Origin: an uncultured Lachnospiraceae bacterium
Lineage (GTDB): Bacteria > Bacillota > Clostridia > Lachnospirales > Lachnospiraceae
NCBI GenBank assembly: GCA_910577765.1
Contig: CAJTOV010000090.1
Span: 1 to 15,961, forward strand
Direction of reading: 5' to 3'
Length of the DNA stretch: 15,961 nt
Shown here: positions 14,270 through 15,961 of the stretch, in pieces
How the letters are laid out: each line of letters opens with the position of its first letter
How positions within the stretch are numbered: position 1 is the stretch's first letter
Notes under the pieces: generated by a model
Database searches by the model: none
What the model saw: only the letters and a program-made list of their open reading frames with translations
What the model was told of the DNA's origin: nothing
Translations under genes and position numbers: made by a program

Positions 14270-15172
14270 ATGAACGTAAATTTTTATACACCTGTGGTAA
14301 CTGCATTTGACGAAAACGGGAATCTGGATCTGCAAGGCAATCAAAATATATATGATCATCTGATTAACGGAGGGATCGGCGGTCTGCTGATTCTGGGCAG
14401 CAGCGGGGAATTTTACGCAATGTCCATGGAACAGAAGAAGGCACTGATCGACATGGCGGTTCCCTACATTAATAAAAGAGCTAAAGTATTCTTTGGAAAT
14501 GCCTGCGATACTATGGATGAGACCGTGGAGCTGGGAAACTATGCCATTCAGGCGGGGGCAGACGGAGTCATGCTGATCAGTCCCTACTATTTTACCATTG
14601 ATGATGCTTCTATTGAAGCTTTCTATGATGAAGCGGCAGAGAGGATAGACGGTCCGCTGTATATTTATAATTTTCCTGCCAGGACGGGATATGACGTGAA
14701 GCCGGAGATTGTCCTGAGACTGCTGCGCAGACATGACAATATCGTGGGTCTGAAGGATTCTGTGGCCGAGATGGGCCACACCAGGAGCCTTCTCACCACA
14801 GTGGCAAAGGAATTCCCGCAGTTCCAGGTATACAGTGGATTTGATGAAAATCTGATTCACAATGGAGCCAGCGGCGGCGCAGGCTGTATAGGCGCCTTGT
14901 CCAATGTATATCCGGAACTGATGGTAAGCTGGCAGGATGCCGTCAACCGAAAGGACTGGGATACAGCAGCTGCCTTACAGAAAAAGGTGGATATCCTCAT
15001 GAGGATCTATGATATTAATCCTTTCTTTGTGGCTACCCTGAAGAAGGCTATGATTCTGCGGGGGATAAAAATCAAAGACTGCTGCAAAAAACCGGTGTTA
15101 AGCACTACAGAAGCCGAAACCCGGCTCCTGAAAACAATTATGGAGCAGGCAGCAAATGGTGACAGACTGTAA
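14270..15172 (+). CDS. DapA/N-acetylneuraminate lyase family aldolase, probable keto-deoxy sugar-acid aldolase
   Basis: A 300-aa TIM-barrel class I aldolase of the dihydrodipicolinate synthase/NAL superfamily. It has the carboxylate-binding GSSGE (43-47), the active-site tyrosine Tyr133 in YIYNFPARTG, and the Schiff-base lysine Lys162 in GLKDS, all at the usual spacing. In this context it most likely cleaves a 2-keto-3-deoxy sugar acid to pyruvate and an aldehyde. The superfamily also holds 5-keto-4-deoxyglucarate dehydratases, and DapA itself is possible though unlikely in this operon. GAGGGAGGAAG precedes the start, 15 bases after the dehydratase stop. It is the last gene of the operon, with a hairpin about 100 bases downstream. 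No KDG kinase is nearby, suggesting non-phosphorylative cleavage. Confidence 0.9.
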   Translation: MNVNFYTPVVTAFDENGNLDLQGNQNIYDHLINGGIGGLLILGSSGEFYAMSMEQKKALIDMAVPYINKRAKVFFGNACDTMDETVELGNYAIQAGADGVMLISPYYFTIDDASIEAFYDEAAERIDGPLYIYNFPARTGYDVKPEIVLRLLRRHDNIVGLKDSVAEMGHTRSLLTTVAKEFPQFQVYSGFDENLIHNGASGGAGCIGALSNVYPELMVSWQDAVNRKDWDTAAALQKKVDILMRIYDINPFFVATLKKAMILRGIKIKDCCKKPVLSTTEAETRLLKTIMEQAANGDRL

Positions 15173-15228
15173 CAAGCGGGGAGTCTCTGCTGCGGCAAAG
15201 CCTCTTTATGAATTTTGTCTTCTAACCA

Positions 15229-15270
15229 TTTTCCGAAACTGTCAAGGGGAATTGGCAGGTATACCAGTAC
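15229..15270 (-). other. Short decayed match to the Rpn-family gene
   Basis: On the minus strand this stretch reads VLVYLPIPLDSFGK, close to IVTYILIPLDIFRK at the start of the Rpn-like remnant (near 15872-15914). At DNA level TTTTCCG (15229-15235) and TGTCAAGGGGAAT (15240-15252) recur at 15872-15878 and 15884-15896, with one base of spacing difference. It may be a scrap of a second copy, or one arm of a direct repeat left by rearrangement. Confidence 0.35.
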
Positions 15271-15290
15271 GGGGAGGCTTTTGCCTCCCC
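15271..15290 (+). terminator. Terminator-like hairpin after the sugar-acid operon
   Basis: GGGGAGGC (15271-15278) and GCCTCCCC (15283-15290) form a perfect 8-bp stem around TTTT. A moderately T-rich stretch (atttccattctt) follows on the plus strand. It is about 100 bases after the aldolase stop and is the best candidate for ending the operon. A 16-base perfect palindrome at 15325-15340 lies beyond it. Confidence 0.5.
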
Positions 15291-15362
15291 ATTTCCATTC
15301 TTACATCGTTGTATCCGTTCACTGGCAGGAAGCTTCCTGCTGGTTGTAGAACTAAACAGAAA

Positions 15363-15914
15363 TCAGATGTCTTTTGTCGCCTTTAACAAAGCCCGCAGAT
15401 ACATAATTTCTTTGTCCTTTTCCAGACGTGCTTTGTGTTCCTCTTCTAGGGCTCTGGATGTATCCTGGAGGGCTTTTGACTTATCTTTCAGGGCTCTGGA
15501 TGTATCTTCGAGGGCTTTTGACTTATCTTCCAGGGCTCTGGAGCTGTCTTCCAGGGCTTTTGATGTGTCTTCCAGTGCCTCCGTCAATTCCAGAATCTCC
15601 TTCTTCTGTTCCTCCACCATATACTGCACCGTATTGGCGTCCAGAATCCGCAGTGCTTCTGAGTACATACTGATCAACTCCCTATGCTGATATCGAAATG
15701 CAAATACTTCCCTGTACAGTTCTAGGAATTCCGGAAAGGCCCTGACCACTTCCAGGATATCCTCGGGGCGGTCAGAGGCGATGAAGGCCAGCCAGGCCTC
15801 CAGCTTGTTCTTCAGCCGGGAAGATCTGCCTTTCAGGGAATTCCGTTTCTTACTATTTCTATTTTGAAGGGTTTTCCGGAAGATGTCAAGGGGAATCAGT
15901 ATGTATGTTACTAT
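15363..15914 (-). pseudogene. C-terminal remnant of an Rpn-family PD-(D/E)XK nuclease/transposase-like gene
   Basis: On the minus strand about 184 codons are open from 15914 to the stop at 15363-15365. The product contains a segment like the C-terminal half of Rpn-family recombination-promoting nucleases: LEAWLAFIASDRPEDILEVV, then FPEFLELYREVF and DANTVQYMVEE. It ends in a coiled-coil tail of ALEDTSR/ALEDKSK heptads. The catalytic PD-(D/E)XK N-terminal domain is absent: a TGA lies in frame at 15915-15917, and the other two minus frames are also stopped before the window edge. No ATG start with a ribosome site is visible; the first usable in-frame start is a GTG near 15749, giving 128 aa. I read it as a truncated gene. 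A separate short translated tail protein is a less likely alternative. Confidence 0.65.
15448..15573 (-). repeat. Six tandem 21-bp repeats inside the Rpn remnant
   Basis: Units begin at 15448, 15469, 15490, 15511, 15532 and 15553. On the plus strand each opens AGGGCT and most close with TATCTTCC-like bases. Units 1 and 3, and units 2 and 4, are the closest pairs, implying that a 42-bp double unit was duplicated. A degenerate seventh unit starts at 15574. Each unit encodes one heptad of the coiled-coil tail (consensus SxALEDx). Confidence 0.85.
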
Positions 15915-15927
15915 TCACGGGGGGCGT

Positions 15928-15956
15928 CTTCTTGTCCGGCTATGCCGGACAAGAAG
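15928..15956. repeat. Perfect 13-bp hairpin at the window end
   Basis: CTTCTTGTCCGGC (15928-15940) and GCCGGACAAGAAG (15944-15956) pair without mismatch around a TAT loop, immediately upstream of the Rpn remnant. No T-tract follows within the window on either strand. It could be the terminator of a gene outside the window or a boundary of the truncation. Confidence 0.6.
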
Positions 15957-15961
15957 CATCG

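Noticed and set aside
13520..14860. A 446-codon open frame on the minus strand spanning the dehydratase and aldolase genes
   Set aside because: It crosses two well-supported plus-strand genes, has no ribosome site or recognisable domain, and its His/Gln-rich composition fits an antisense shadow.

Overview
The window looks like chromosomal DNA of a Clostridia-class Firmicute, most likely a gut Lachnospiraceae. The reasons are strong AGGAGG-type ribosome sites, a mid-50s GC impression, a CBS-DRTGG pyrophosphatase, a ROK glucokinase of the Firmicute type, and a decayed Rpn/PD-(D/E)XK transposase relative. The family calls come from reading motifs; no database search was possible. There are 13 intact protein genes and one gene remnant. 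I found no tRNA, rRNA or CRISPR.

Region 1 (1-7320) is housekeeping-like. A ROK glucokinase with its own promoter is followed, after an AT-rich gap, by a tight same-strand run. That run encodes a CBS/DRTGG manganese pyrophosphatase, a flavin-reductase-like FMN protein, a shikimate-kinase-like P-loop kinase, an archaeal-type cofactor-independent phosphoglycerate mutase family protein (a family also proposed to contain homoserine kinases), and a 581-residue acidic protein of unknown function. The spacings (25-57 nt) suggest one transcript. The kinase lacks part of the usual shikimate-binding signature, so its substrate is open.

Region 2 (7321-7795) has no gene. It holds two adjacent long imperfect palindromes (167 bp and about 70 bp), then a near-consensus promoter and a leader hairpin in front of bioY, an S-component biotin transporter. 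Tandem hairpins and a T-tract end bioY. A second near-consensus promoter then drives a 619-residue DUF885 lipoprotein with a metallopeptidase-like motif. Another palindrome of about 99 bp follows (10486-10584).

Region 3 (10657-15172) is a self-contained sugar-acid catabolic locus. A divergent IclR-type regulator faces a promoter with an inverted-repeat operator candidate. The promoter leads into a KdgT-type 2-keto-3-deoxygluconate permease, a split UxaA/GarD-type dehydratase (98-aa SAF subunit plus 395-aa catalytic subunit), and a DapA/NAL-family aldolase or dehydratase with intact Tyr and Lys. The inferred flow is uptake of a sugar acid, dehydration to a 2-keto-3-deoxy acid, and retro-aldol cleavage to pyruvate plus an aldehyde. 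No kinase is present, so the route looks non-phosphorylative; the exact substrate cannot be read from sequence.

Region 4 (15173-15961) holds a likely terminator and, on the minus strand, the C-terminal part of an Rpn-family nuclease/transposase-like protein with a tail built from 21-bp tandem repeats. Its N-terminus is missing, and a short second match to the same family lies about 640 bp away, so this is a decayed mobile-element scar. The best candidates for something undescribed are the palindromic intergenic elements, the altered kinase beside the mutase-like gene, the unknown 581-aa protein, and the specificity of the sugar-acid operon.
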